DNA from: an uncultured Nitrospirota bacterium
Lineage (GTDB): Bacteria > Nitrospinota > Nitrospinia > SZUA-224
Reading direction: 5' to 3'
Assembly: GCA_913009285.1 (NCBI GenBank)
Contig: CAJVYE010000031.1
Span: forward strand, 1-8,675
DNA length: 8,675 bases
Below, in pieces: positions 1-6,937 of this stretch. Numbering within the stretch: position 1 is the first letter of the stretch; each line of letters opens with the position of its first letter. The position numbers and the translations under genes were made by a program. The notes below the pieces were generated by a model, which was given only the letters and a program-made list of their open reading frames with translations, was not told the origin of the DNA and searched no databases.

Positions 1-1296
1 ATATTCCATCTGAGAAAAGGTGTAAAATTTCATGATGGGACTGAATTTACAGCAGATGATGTGAAGTATACCTTTAATACAATACTCGATCCTTCTCTTG
101 GATCCCCAAAACGTGACGGATACAAGGTGATAAGCAGGATCGAGGTAATAGATAGATACACTGTTAAATTCATTTTGAAAGAGGTATTTGCCCCATTTCT
201 CTCAAATATGGTAATGAAGATACTTCCCCGTCATATAGTCCGGAAGATGGGGAAAGATTTTGCTAAACAGCCAATAGGAACAGGGCCATTCAGATTCATA
301 GGATGGAAGATGGATGAATGGGTTCGTTTTGAGGCGAACAAGGATTACTTTGAAGGAAGCCCCAGGCTCTCAGGGATCATCTACAGGATTATCCCTGATG
401 AGACGGTCCGTATACTGGAACTGGAAAAGGGTAATATAGATCTTGTACAAAACGGGATATCCTCTGATATACTACCCAGACTTAAAAAGAATCCTGCTCT
501 TAAGATTCTGAAAAAACCAGGTACCAATTATTCCTATATGGGGTTCAATATGGAGGACCCGATACTTAAAGACGAAAGGGTAAGACGTGCCTTTGCTTAT
601 GCAATCGACAGGGAAGGAATAATAAAATATATACTTAAAGGTTTAGCAACACCTTCCAGCGGCCTACTCTCTCCTTTCAACCAGTTCTACGAATCAGATG
701 TGAAGAGGTTTAAGCATGATCCGGAAAGATCAAAGAGACTCCTTGAGGAGGCAGAATATAGGGATCCGGATGGTGATGGCCCAGGTTTTAGATTTGAGGT
801 TGTGTATAAGACATCTCAGAACGAACAGAGAAAACTTATTGCAGAGGTTATACAGGAACAGTTGAAGAAGGTAGGGATAGGAGTCAAGATAAAAAGCTAT
901 GAGTGGGGGACATTTTTCTCGGATATCAGGAGAGGTAATTTTCAGATATATACACTGACATGGGTAGGCCTGACAGATCCGGATATATACTATTATATTT
1001 ATAATTCAAAGAGTATCCCACCTGTGGGTGCCAATCGTGGGAGATATGTCAATCATGAGGTAGACAGACTTACAGAGGAGGGGAGGATAACCTTGAACAT
1101 AGACAAACGAAGAGAGATATACAGCCGTATTCAAAAGATCATAGCAGCAGATGTCCCCTATGTAAGTCTGTGGTATGCTACCAATGTAGCTGTGATGAAG
1201 AAGGGGGTAGAGGGATTCGTGCTCTATCCTGATGAGGATTTTGCCTCCCTTAAGGATGTCTATATTGATTCTAAATCTGAAATTAAACTCAAATAA
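1..1296 (+). CDS. ABC transporter substrate-binding protein, peptide/nickel family 5 (5'-truncated)
   Basis: This is the C-terminal 431 residues of an extracytoplasmic solute-binding protein that would deliver a peptide-like or similar small solute to an ABC importer. The frame is open from base 1, so the start and signal peptide lie outside the window. Visible family 5 hallmarks are the first 20 residues (HLRKGVKFHDGT followed by ADDVKYTF), the P-I-G-T-G-P-F motif at window residues 90-97, and the VRRAFAYAIDRE block at about 194-205, which is typical of DppA/OppA-like proteins. The C-terminal lobe (TWVGLTDPD, then RYVNHEVDRLTEE) is also typical. The gene ends with TAA at 1294-1296 and looks intact at its 3' end. 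The ligand cannot be told from sequence: oligopeptide, dipeptide, nickel and others all share this fold. It is convergent with the export cluster, so it probably belongs to a separate operon to the left. Family assignment is secure; substrate is unknown. Confidence 0.93.
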   Translation: MFHLRKGVKFHDGTEFTADDVKYTFNTILDPSLGSPKRDGYKVISRIEVIDRYTVKFILKEVFAPFLSNMVMKILPRHIVRKMGKDFAKQPIGTGPFRFIGWKMDEWVRFEANKDYFEGSPRLSGIIYRIIPDETVRILELEKGNIDLVQNGISSDILPRLKKNPALKILKKPGTNYSYMGFNMEDPILKDERVRRAFAYAIDREGIIKYILKGLATPSSGLLSPFNQFYESDVKRFKHDPERSKRLLEEAEYRDPDGDGPGFRFEVVYKTSQNEQRKLIAEVIQEQLKKVGIGVKIKSYEWGTFFSDIRRGNFQIYTLTWVGLTDPDIYYYIYNSKSIPPVGANRGRYVNHEVDRLTEEGRITLNIDKRREIYSRIQKIIAADVPYVSLWYATNVAVMKKGVEGFVLYPDEDFASLKDVYIDSKSEIKLK

Positions 1297-1321
1297 TGCA
1301 ATTGAAATCGTTAGAATACGC

Positions 1322-1351
1322 TGAAGAAGTGCCACAGGCGGCGTTGCTTCA
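1322..1351 (+). terminator. possible weak terminator hairpin between convergent genes
   Basis: An imperfect stem lies 25 bases after the solute-binding gene stop. TGAAG (1322-1326) pairs with CTTCA (1347-1351), and GCC (1331-1333) pairs with GGC (1340-1342). Between them come one mismatch, one A-U pair and two G-U wobbles; the loop is six bases. As plus-strand RNA it could fold. No clean U-run follows, so intrinsic termination is uncertain. The wobbles become mismatches on the minus strand, so it would suit the plus-strand gene better. Confidence 0.3.
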
Positions 1352-1370
1352 ATAGCTTTGGGCACAGACA

Positions 1371-2036
1371 TTATAATCCTAACATCCCGTCCATAAGATT
1401 TATTTGTCTTTCAGCGTAAGAGGCAACTGTATGATTATGAGTAACGACTACAATCGTCTTTCCATCTTTATGTAATCTGCTGAAGATATTCATTATCTCC
1501 TGACCAATCCTGGTGTCAAGATTACCTGTTGGTTCATCTGCTAAGAGTATAAGGGGATCATTTATAATTGCCCTGGCTATGGCAGTGCGCTGTTGCTCAC
1601 CTCCTGAGAGTTCTCCAGGTCTGTGTAACATCCTCTTCTCCAGTTCAACATTTTCAAGGATATCTATTACCTTTTTGTGTATCTCATCCCTTGGTATACG
1701 GTTATAAAGGAGGGGTAACCCTACATTCTCCATCACAGTGAGTTGCGGGATAAGGTTAAAGGACTGAAAGACAAGCCCTATATTCCTGTTTCTTATCTTT
1801 GATAGTTCCTTGTCGTTATATCCGGATATAGGGATATTATCGAGGAGGTAGCTTCCTGATGTTGGTCTATCAAGGCAGCCAAGGATATGCATCAATGTGG
1901 ATTTTCCGGAACCTGACGGACCGCATATAGCAACAAACTCACCCCTATCTATCTCGATATTTATATCCCTCAGCGCATGTATCTCAACATCCCCTGTATT
2001 GTATACCTTACATAGATTGGAGAGATGAATTAACAT
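1371..2036 (-). CDS. ABC transporter ATP-binding protein, LolD/MacB type
   Basis: This 221-residue cytoplasmic ATPase would power a MacB/LolCDE-type ABC system. All catalytic motifs are present and intact: Walker [10 protein letters not shown] at residues 39-47, Q-loop Gln91 in VFQSFNLIP, signature LSGGEQQR at 143-150, Walker B LILLADEP at 162-169, D-loop NLD at 172-174, and the switch histidine His200. The N-terminal [16 protein letters not shown] block and the short stand-alone length are characteristic of the LolD/FtsE/MacB-N group. The ATG at 2036 lies 13 bases after the adaptor stop, with only a weak GTGAG-like Shine-Dalgarno, which suggests translational coupling. The stop TAA (1373-1371) shares one base with an ATG (1371-1369). 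This is the arrangement expected if a permease gene followed, but that frame runs into the antisense of the solute-binding gene. In related operons the partner is an FtsX-like permease (either fused, as in MacB, or separate), and none is visible here. Confidence 0.95.
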   Translation of the reverse strand: MLIHLSNLCKVYNTGDVEIHALRDINIEIDRGEFVAICGPSGSGKSTLMHILGCLDRPTSGSYLLDNIPISGYNDKELSKIRNRNIGLVFQSFNLIPQLTVMENVGLPLLYNRIPRDEIHKKVIDILENVELEKRMLHRPGELSGGEQQRTAIARAIINDPLILLADEPTGNLDTRIGQEIMNIFSRLHKDGKTIVVVTHNHTVASYAERQINLMDGMLGL

Positions 2037-2049
2037 GATTTTAGCTCAC

Positions 2050-3495
2050 TTAAGGCACTACTTCCGATAGTGTAAGATATACCTTCTCATCCTCACGGAG
2101 ACCTTTCTTGACCTCTACATAGTCCTCGTTACTCTTTCCTGTCTGTATATCCCTCTCTTCAGGTCCTTCTCTCCCTTTAACCCGGCAGATGGTCTTCCCC
2201 TCCCTCTCAAATACCGCCCCCACCGGGATATAAAGTACATTCTTCAGCCTATCTACCAGTATCTCTACCCTGGCAGTCATACCCGGTCTTAACCTGTAAT
2301 CATTATCATCCAGCGCTATCTGTAGATTAAAATACTTCCCAATAGAATCACCATCCTGCGAGGCCAATGTACCTACCAGATCAACCCATCCTTTTAGTTT
2401 CAGATCTGGATAGGCATCTATCTGCACTATTACACTTTGTGCCGGCTCTACTCTATGTATATCTATCTCCCGGATACGGGTATCCACTATCATCTTAGAA
2501 AGATCAGGTATTAGAATGATCCCCTGATGACTCCAGACAGAATCACCTATCTGTACCTTTCTTCTCTCCCCACCAATAGCAATCTTCTTGTAGACAACAA
2601 AACCTGATATAGGTGCATATATCTTTGTCTTCTTGAGTTGATCCTCTGTAAGTTTCAATCTTTCAATTGCAGATTCAAGCCTTACCTCTGCCCTCTTTAC
2701 TATCGACCCCTGTCGTGCTATCTGATAATAAGTAGTTTGTTTTAATTGTGCCAGCTCATCCCTGGCCTTATTAAGTTCTGCCTTTGCCTTCTCGATATTG
2801 GCAGGATTGGTATATTCCTTGTGTGTATTAAATCTTAACCTTGCAATCGAAAGCTCTGATCTTGCCCGAAGCAGACTCAACTTTGCCTTATCCAATTCAT
2901 CCCTGTTGATAAATTCTTTATTATACATCTCCTTAAAGTCGTTGTACTCATTTTCTGCCTGAGTAACCATCCTCTCTGCCTCTTCAACCTTTGCCTCTAA
3001 CTCCTTCTCCTCTACCACTCCTACCCCCTCAAGGACATTGCTTAACTTAAGCCCTAATAACAATACCTGATGCTCGGCGGTTTTAACCTCATCCTCATTC
3101 TTGGCAATCTGTAGTTTAAGATCCTTTTTAGTCTGCTCAAGTACAGCCTTTGCCTCCTTGATCTCTGTCTTCAGCAGTGCAATATTATCCTCAAAAAGGG
3201 TCTCATCGAATTGAACAATGAGATCCCCTTTTTTAACGTATGTCCCTTCTGGTATCAGCTTTACAATCTTTGCCTGATTACTCCTGATCTCTGAGCCAAG
3301 GATCACAGAATTGAGCGATCTCAGGCTACCGCTTTCTACGATCTTGATTATAAGATCCCCCTTTTTGACATCAGCAAAGATAGGCGTAGCAGAGTCTATG
3401 ATATGTGCCTTCCTGTTGAGATTCCCTACAAAGAGCCCTATCAGCAATACAGATGCTAAAATAGATGATACCTTATGTCTTTTTATCCATTCCAT
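2050..3495 (-). CDS. HlyD/MacA-like periplasmic adaptor (membrane fusion protein)
   Basis: This 481-residue periplasmic adaptor is anchored in the inner membrane by one N-terminal segment (about residues 9-25). In this family it bridges the inner-membrane transporter and a TolC-type channel. Domain order: membrane anchor; a beta segment (about 40-70); the first half of a lipoyl-like domain (about 70-100, with EGTYVKKGDLIVQFDE); a long charged coiled-coil region (about 103-292, rich in K/E/A/L); the second lipoyl half (KIYAPISGFVVYKK at about 291-304); a beta-barrel domain (about 330-415, including RLRPGMTARVEI); and a C-terminal membrane-proximal domain (about 418-481, LYIPVGAVF). The coiled coil is about 190 residues, longer than I would expect for a classical MacA. 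The ATG at 3495 is the first in-frame start after an in-frame stop. A GGAGGG lies 15 bases upstream, further than usual. The neighbouring TolC-like and ATPase genes support a tripartite exporter. Confidence 0.93.
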   Translation of the reverse strand: MEWIKRHKVSSILASVLLIGLFVGNLNRKAHIIDSATPIFADVKKGDLIIKIVESGSLRSLNSVILGSEIRSNQAKIVKLIPEGTYVKKGDLIVQFDETLFEDNIALLKTEIKEAKAVLEQTKKDLKLQIAKNEDEVKTAEHQVLLLGLKLSNVLEGVGVVEEKELEAKVEEAERMVTQAENEYNDFKEMYNKEFINRDELDKAKLSLLRARSELSIARLRFNTHKEYTNPANIEKAKAELNKARDELAQLKQTTYYQIARQGSIVKRAEVRLESAIERLKLTEDQLKKTKIYAPISGFVVYKKIAIGGERRKVQIGDSVWSHQGIILIPDLSKMIVDTRIREIDIHRVEPAQSVIVQIDAYPDLKLKGWVDLVGTLASQDGDSIGKYFNLQIALDDNDYRLRPGMTARVEILVDRLKNVLYIPVGAVFEREGKTICRVKGREGPEERDIQTGKSNEDYVEVKKGLREDEKVYLTLSEVVP

Positions 3496-3510
3496 TATCT
3501 GAACTTATCA

Positions 3511-3516
3511 CCCTCC
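3511..3516 (-). promoter_or_regulatory. Shine-Dalgarno GGAGGG of the adaptor gene, unusually far from ATG
   Basis: A strong purine-rich GGAGGG lies 15 bases upstream of the adaptor ATG at 3495, compared with the usual 5-9. An in-frame TAA lies between them, so no earlier in-frame start can use this site. The spacing suggests either reduced initiation or a local fold that brings the two closer. Confidence 0.5.
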
Positions 3517-3530
3517 GCCAGACTATTTTA

Positions 3531-3570
3531 ACCGCAGAGGCGTTGAGTAAAAAATATTACTCTCTGCGGT
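3531..3570. repeat. bipartite palindrome between TolC-like and adaptor genes (REP-like)
   Basis: ACCGCAGA (3531-3538) pairs perfectly with TCTGCGGT (3563-3570). Directly inside it, GAGTAA (3545-3550) pairs with TTACTC (3557-3562) around a six-base AAAATA loop. A six-base bulge (3539-3544) sits on one side only. In total there are 14 base pairs with no mismatches. It occupies the 93-base gap between two co-directional genes of one cluster and has no U-run on the minus strand, so it is more like a dispersed intergenic palindrome or an mRNA-processing or stabilising hairpin than an intrinsic terminator. The ACCGCAGAGGCG core resembles intergenic repeats I recall from environmental bacterial genomes; that resemblance is from memory and unverified. 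Confidence 0.7.
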
Positions 3571-3588
3571 AATTAATTATCTGAAAAT

Positions 3589-4992
3589 CTATAATGTAAA
3601 ATCGTCTTCGCCCAATATCCCTGCAACCTTTTTTAGCCTTGCCTGAGATATAATATAATCTGTTATAGCTGTTATATAATTACCCTTAGATTTTATCAGA
3701 TTCTCCTCTGCCTCGATTACAGACAGATTATCCGACAGACCCTTCTTATACCTCAGCATTGCGAGTTCCAGGACCTTTTCTGCCTGCCCCACATGTCTTT
3801 TTTGAATCTTGATATTCTCCAGATTCCGTGAAAGATTCCTTATACTATGCCTAACCTCCCGAATGATATTCTCTTTAATAAGTTGGCGATTCCGTTTCCT
3901 TTTCCTGAGATCTATCAATGTCCTCTGATGGGATGCCTTCTCAGATGCCCTGTCCAGGGTGAGTGAACTGAGCAGGCCAATACCATATCTCTCGTCATCC
4001 AGATCAGTACTATCTTCAAAACTGCTGCCAGTGCCGTATCTGGTATAATTAAGTGACAGATCCACAGAGGGGAGGAGGTTCCATTTTGCGATCTTTACCC
4101 TTCTCTTTGCATCATTAATCTCTGCCTCTGCCTCTCTGAGCTCCAGTCTCTTTTTTAAGGCAAGATCTACATATTTAGAAAGATCTGCATCGATTATTTT
4201 ATAGTCTATTTTAGAATCTACCTCTATCCGGGTATCCATCGGTAGCCCCAAAAGGATCTTAAGGCTGTCCTTTGAATCCTCCCACGCATCCTTTGAATCG
4301 GCAAGCGCCATCTTTGCCTCAGACAGTCTGATCTCGGCCCTGAAAAGATCCATTCTGGATACCCTTCCTGCCTCTAGCTTGGCCCTTGTTGCCTCAAGGA
4401 GTTTCATTGCCCTGAGCAAGGACTTTTTATGGACATCGATGATCATTTTTTTCCTTACTATCTGGTAGTAATTCGAGATGACATCCAGGATCAGTTGTTC
4501 TCTTGCTATTCCTACCAGATTTTTTCTCTTAAGTATCCTCCTCTCTGCATCCATTATACCAGCAGGGGTTGTGAGTAACCCTAATCCCCTCAGCAAAGGC
4601 TGTCTGATCTGTGTCCTTACCTCAGATAGATGTGAGGTATCGAGATTGGTCGTCCCTGTATTTACTTCCAGCACTGTCCCTGTCCTTAACTTCTTACTGA
4701 ATGATAGAACAAACCTTCTACCTGTCTGGGTTCCCAAGACATAGTCTGTTGAAAGAGACTGATTGAATCTGGTACTGAATTCAGATTTTGCTATATCGAG
4801 ATCAAACATGGAACTGGAAAGGGAGTCCTCAACATCTTTAAGATTGCGGTTATTCTTTAGGGCAAGCTGAATGGCATCATTGAGAGATATTGTGAGATGA
4901 CTACTAACATCTGTATCCCGGGCAAAGGCATCAGAAGAAAATATAGACAGGATTAACAGGATATGCAGGATGCCTTTGATAATGTTTTTCAT
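3589..4992 (-). CDS. TolC-like outer-membrane efflux protein
   Basis: This 467-residue protein belongs to the outer membrane efflux protein (TolC) family, whose trimers form a channel across the outer membrane and a periplasmic tunnel. A signal peptide is clear: MKN start, hydrophobic stretch at about residues 8-20, probable cleavage after AFA near residue 24. The mature start SLNDAIQLALKNNRNLKDVEDSL (about 36-58) is the usual first repeat opening. The VRTQIRQPLLRGLG segment (125-138) is characteristic of a TolC subfamily. Two helical repeats follow: AKLEAGRVSRMDLFRAEIRLSEAK (204-227) and LRYKKGLSDNLSVIEAEENL (413-432), whose kGxxs-xxxvxxAExxL pattern is diagnostic. The ATG at 4992 has only a distant AAGGAA (5007-5012), 14 bases away; no better in-frame ATG, GTG or TTG is visible nearby. 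It is first in the export cluster and is followed by the adaptor and the ATPase. Confidence 0.94.
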   Translation of the reverse strand: MKNIIKGILHILLILSIFSSDAFARDTDVSSHLTISLNDAIQLALKNNRNLKDVEDSLSSSMFDLDIAKSEFSTRFNQSLSTDYVLGTQTGRRFVLSFSKKLRTGTVLEVNTGTTNLDTSHLSEVRTQIRQPLLRGLGLLTTPAGIMDAERRILKRKNLVGIAREQLILDVISNYYQIVRKKMIIDVHKKSLLRAMKLLEATRAKLEAGRVSRMDLFRAEIRLSEAKMALADSKDAWEDSKDSLKILLGLPMDTRIEVDSKIDYKIIDADLSKYVDLALKKRLELREAEAEINDAKRRVKIAKWNLLPSVDLSLNYTRYGTGSSFEDSTDLDDERYGIGLLSSLTLDRASEKASHQRTLIDLRKRKRNRQLIKENIIREVRHSIRNLSRNLENIKIQKRHVGQAEKVLELAMLRYKKGLSDNLSVIEAEENLIKSKGNYITAITDYIISQARLKKVAGILGEDDFTL

Positions 4993-5048
4993 GGTTTCGA
5001 GGTTGTTTCCTTGTCCACCATATATGACTATCCTATCTATGAATTTAG

Positions 5049-5063
5049 AGCCCTTATAGGGCT
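5049..5063 (-). other. small hairpin in the leader of the TolC-like gene
   Basis: AGCCC (5049-5053) and GGGCT (5059-5063) form a perfect five-base-pair stem around a TTATA loop, 57 bases upstream of the ATG at 4992. No U-run follows on the minus strand, so it is not an obvious terminator. It could be part of a structured leader or chance. Confidence 0.35.
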
Positions 5064-5092
5064 ATATAGTATTAATTTATAATGCTATATCT

Positions 5093-5140
5093 AACTGCAC
5101 AGGTCGCATGTTTTTACTAATATTACCAACCGTGCAAGTT
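5093..5140 (-). other. imperfect long hairpin in the leader of the TolC-like gene
   Basis: AACT, GCAC and GG (5093-5103, one bulged A at 5101) pair with CC, GTGC and AGTT (5130-5140, one bulged A at 5136). This gives ten base pairs around a 26-base AT-rich loop that contains the palindrome TAATATTA. It lies between the candidate promoter and the gene, so it would be in the 5' untranslated RNA if that promoter is real. I do not recognise a known riboswitch class. Confidence 0.4.
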
Positions 5141-5143
5141 TCA

Positions 5144-5170
5144 GATATACATATTTTAACCTAATGTCAA
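5144..5170 (-). promoter_or_regulatory. weak candidate promoter for the TolC-like export cluster
   Basis: On the minus strand a perfect TTGACA (-35, 5165-5170) is followed after 15 bases by TATATC (-10-like, 5144-5149). The spacer is two bases shorter than ideal and the -10 is only four of six. If used, the leader would be roughly 145 bases. The alternative is read-through from the lipoprotein gene upstream, whose stop is 196 bases before the TolC-like start. Confidence 0.3.
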
Positions 5171-5197
5171 TTCTGCGAACCCTTAACATTAGGGTTC
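5160..5197. repeat. overlapping, mutually exclusive inverted repeats at the end of the lipoprotein gene
   Basis: Two stems share one arm. GAACCCT (5177-5183) pairs with AGGGTTC (5191-5197) around a seven-base loop. CCTAATGT (5160-5167) pairs with ACATTAGG (5186-5193). The first stem contains part of the lipoprotein stop codon (5189-5191). Neither is followed by a T-run on the minus strand, so a classical terminator is not supported. The second stem overlaps the TTGACA promoter candidate. Confidence 0.4.
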
Positions 5198-6859
5198 TGG
5201 ATAATAATAATATTCATCTGCACCTATGTCAAATTCTGATCCATCACCTGTTCCTGTTTTGCCATCTCCATCATTTCCCCTTTGCTGCCCATCAATATCA
5301 TCTGTGGGTGCACCATCAGAGGTGCCATAATCGATGCAGGGGGAGCTTCCTGTTATGTGATAATCATTAAAAAAGTTTACAAATAGTGGATCAAAAGAGA
5401 TATTATTGGTATTTGGTGGATCGTAGATATCAATATTTGTCCATTTAAGATCAGAATAGGTAACTGTTACTGAACTCGGCGGTACTACAGGTACTACATA
5501 TAAATCGGTATTATCATAATTCTCACAATTATCCCATATAATAGAATTTTTTATGTTAATAGTACCTGAATCTACATAGACACCAGATCCTTTTGCACAA
5601 TTAGCGGAATAGTTATTTGATATGGTATTATTGGTGATATTGGAAGATGAGTTACTAATGAAGATGCCTCCTCCTTGCCCCTTATAAGTCTGATTATTTG
5701 TAATAAAGTTATTTTCCATTACTATTGAACTGGAGGAATCCAGATATATCCCACCGCCATTACTGATTGCCTCATTATATTTAATTGTATTGTGGGTTAC
5801 AGCAATAGAACAAGAGGAATTTATAGCAATTCCTCCTCCTTCATTTGTTGTGCTACCATCACTAATTATAAAACCGTCTATCATGGCACTGTGGATATTG
5901 TTAAAGATAACCATGCCTTTATTTAAATTGAACCCATCTATTATAGTTATATAATTAATTATATCTCTTTTTTTGAATTCTGGATCATATCCTCCCTTCA
6001 GTGTTATATATGACTTCATAATAATACTTTCATTATACCATCTCTCCTCACCCCCTGCGACACGGATAACTGTATCTTTTTCAGGAGCATTATCTATGCC
6101 TTCCTGTATTGTCTTGTAAGGCTTACTCATAGAGCCATCACAATCAAGTGTACAATTGCTATTACTATTATCCACATAGATAAATTTTCTATCTACTGAC
6201 CTAAAATCCTGCCCTGTAACATCTTCATCCTTAACCGTTACCTTGATACTGCCTTGATCAAAGTCAAATCCTGTTATAGATGGTGTAACTGTGTAATCAC
6301 CGTTGTATAACCCACTAAATGTATAGGTGCCAGAACAATCTGTGTAAACCGGTTCTGGTATGAGTGGACTGCTGCCAGAGAGTGTAACCATTGCCCTGAC
6401 AAGCCCGACACCTGAGAAAAGTATTAGCCGGCCTGATATGGAATAATCTCCTGGAGAAATAAATATATTCATAGTTATTGGCACGTCCGGTTCAATATCC
6501 ACAATTACAGACCCCTCAAAGATTACATTATTCTGTGAATCCCTTGCCTGTGCCAGAATGGTCCTGTCTTTACCTGGTGGAACATATATTGAGAATTGTA
6601 TTGGTGTGGTAATATCCTCTGTTGTCCTTTCGATAGCAGGTTCTATGTCAGGGCCTGAGATCTTTAGATATATTTCAGTATAGCTTGAAGCATTTGGGGA
6701 TATGGCGGCCCTCTTCATCTCGATATCAATCTTCTGTACAGCGGCATCAGAAGATGGTGCTTCCCCATCTCTTCCTCCACTACTGCATGAGATTATTGAG
6801 GAAAGGAAAATAAAGAGTATTATATAGCATAAATGATCTCTTATCTTATATTTTTTCAT
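5189..6859 (-). CDS. lipoprotein with carboxypeptidase-regulatory-like and right-handed beta-helix domains
   Basis: This 556-residue exported lipoprotein has a basic N-terminus, a hydrophobic segment and a lipobox I-I-S-C with Cys25, followed by a Ser/Gly-rich tether. Next come a beta-rich segment, then a carboxypeptidase-regulatory-like (Ig-type) domain at about 139-222 (YSISGRL, then TYTFSGLYNGDYTV). A DUF1565-like opening follows (FIYVDNS, then SKPYKTIQEGIDNA, about 226-258), then parallel beta-helix repeats at about 285-445 with recurrent GGGI turns and Asn-rich ladders. The C-terminal IDYG, DDIDGQQRG and FDIGADEY blocks (about 509-550) match the 'choice-of-anchor Q' pattern seen after such helices. 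The role is unknown; the fold fits polysaccharide binding or cleavage or a surface scaffold, and no catalytic site can be assigned. The start at 6859 is chosen because GGAG lies five bases upstream. An in-frame ATG at 6874 (five more residues) has poorer spacing. It probably shares a transcript with the CsgG-like gene. Its codons look more AT-rich than its neighbours. Confidence 0.85.
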   Translation of the reverse strand: MKKYKIRDHLCYIILFIFLSSIISCSSGGRDGEAPSSDAAVQKIDIEMKRAAISPNASSYTEIYLKISGPDIEPAIERTTEDITTPIQFSIYVPPGKDRTILAQARDSQNNVIFEGSVIVDIEPDVPITMNIFISPGDYSISGRLILFSGVGLVRAMVTLSGSSPLIPEPVYTDCSGTYTFSGLYNGDYTVTPSITGFDFDQGSIKVTVKDEDVTGQDFRSVDRKFIYVDNSNSNCTLDCDGSMSKPYKTIQEGIDNAPEKDTVIRVAGGEERWYNESIIMKSYITLKGGYDPEFKKRDIINYITIIDGFNLNKGMVIFNNIHSAMIDGFIISDGSTTNEGGGIAINSSCSIAVTHNTIKYNEAISNGGGIYLDSSSSIVMENNFITNNQTYKGQGGGIFISNSSSNITNNTISNNYSANCAKGSGVYVDSGTINIKNSIIWDNCENYDNTDLYVVPVVPPSSVTVTYSDLKWTNIDIYDPPNTNNISFDPLFVNFFNDYHITGSSPCIDYGTSDGAPTDDIDGQQRGNDGDGKTGTGDGSEFDIGADEYYYYPEP

Positions 6860-6864
6860 TCTCA

Positions 6865-6868
6865 CTCC
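6865..6868 (-). promoter_or_regulatory. Shine-Dalgarno GGAG deciding the lipoprotein start
   Basis: GGAG sits five bases upstream of the ATG at 6859. The in-frame ATG at 6874 has only AAGGA about three bases away. The GGAG therefore supports the shorter protein, whose N-terminus (MKKYK, then hydrophobic, then lipobox) is also more typical of a signal peptide. Confidence 0.6.
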
Positions 6869-6880
6869 ATTCATCCTTTA

Positions 6881-6923
6881 ACAGCACAATTGCTGTCACT
6901 CCATAGGTATTCTATGGTGGAGT
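6881..6923 (-). other. tandem intergenic hairpins between CsgG-like and lipoprotein genes
   Basis: Two stems fill most of the 78-base gap. Stem 1: ACTCC plus ATAG (6898-6906) pairs with CTAT plus GGAGT (6912-6923), a five-base loop and a three-base bulge (6916-6918), nine base pairs. Stem 2: ACAGCA (6881-6886) pairs with TGCTGT (6891-6896), four-base loop, six base pairs. No T-run follows on the minus strand. They stand just after the CsgG-like stop and 12 bases before the lipoprotein Shine-Dalgarno, so they could tune the relative expression or stability of the two messages. Confidence 0.55.
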
Positions 6924-6937
6924 TATGATAATATTTA

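Noticed and set aside
1006..1371. Minus-strand open frame opposite the 3' end of the solute-binding gene
   Set aside because: Beyond the first 25 or so codons it is purely antisense to a well-supported gene, and its product has no recognisable domain. Only its start, overlapping the ATPase stop, is mentioned as a possible remnant.
5110..5130. TAATATTAC, the nonanucleotide of geminivirus-like rolling-circle origins
   Set aside because: There is no Rep gene and no proper flanking stem placing it in the loop apex; in AT-rich DNA this nine-base match is expected by chance.
5120..5140. Sigma-54-like box (TTGCACGGTTGGTA on the minus strand)
   Set aside because: The GG of the -24 element and the GC of the -12 element are not both present at the right spacing.
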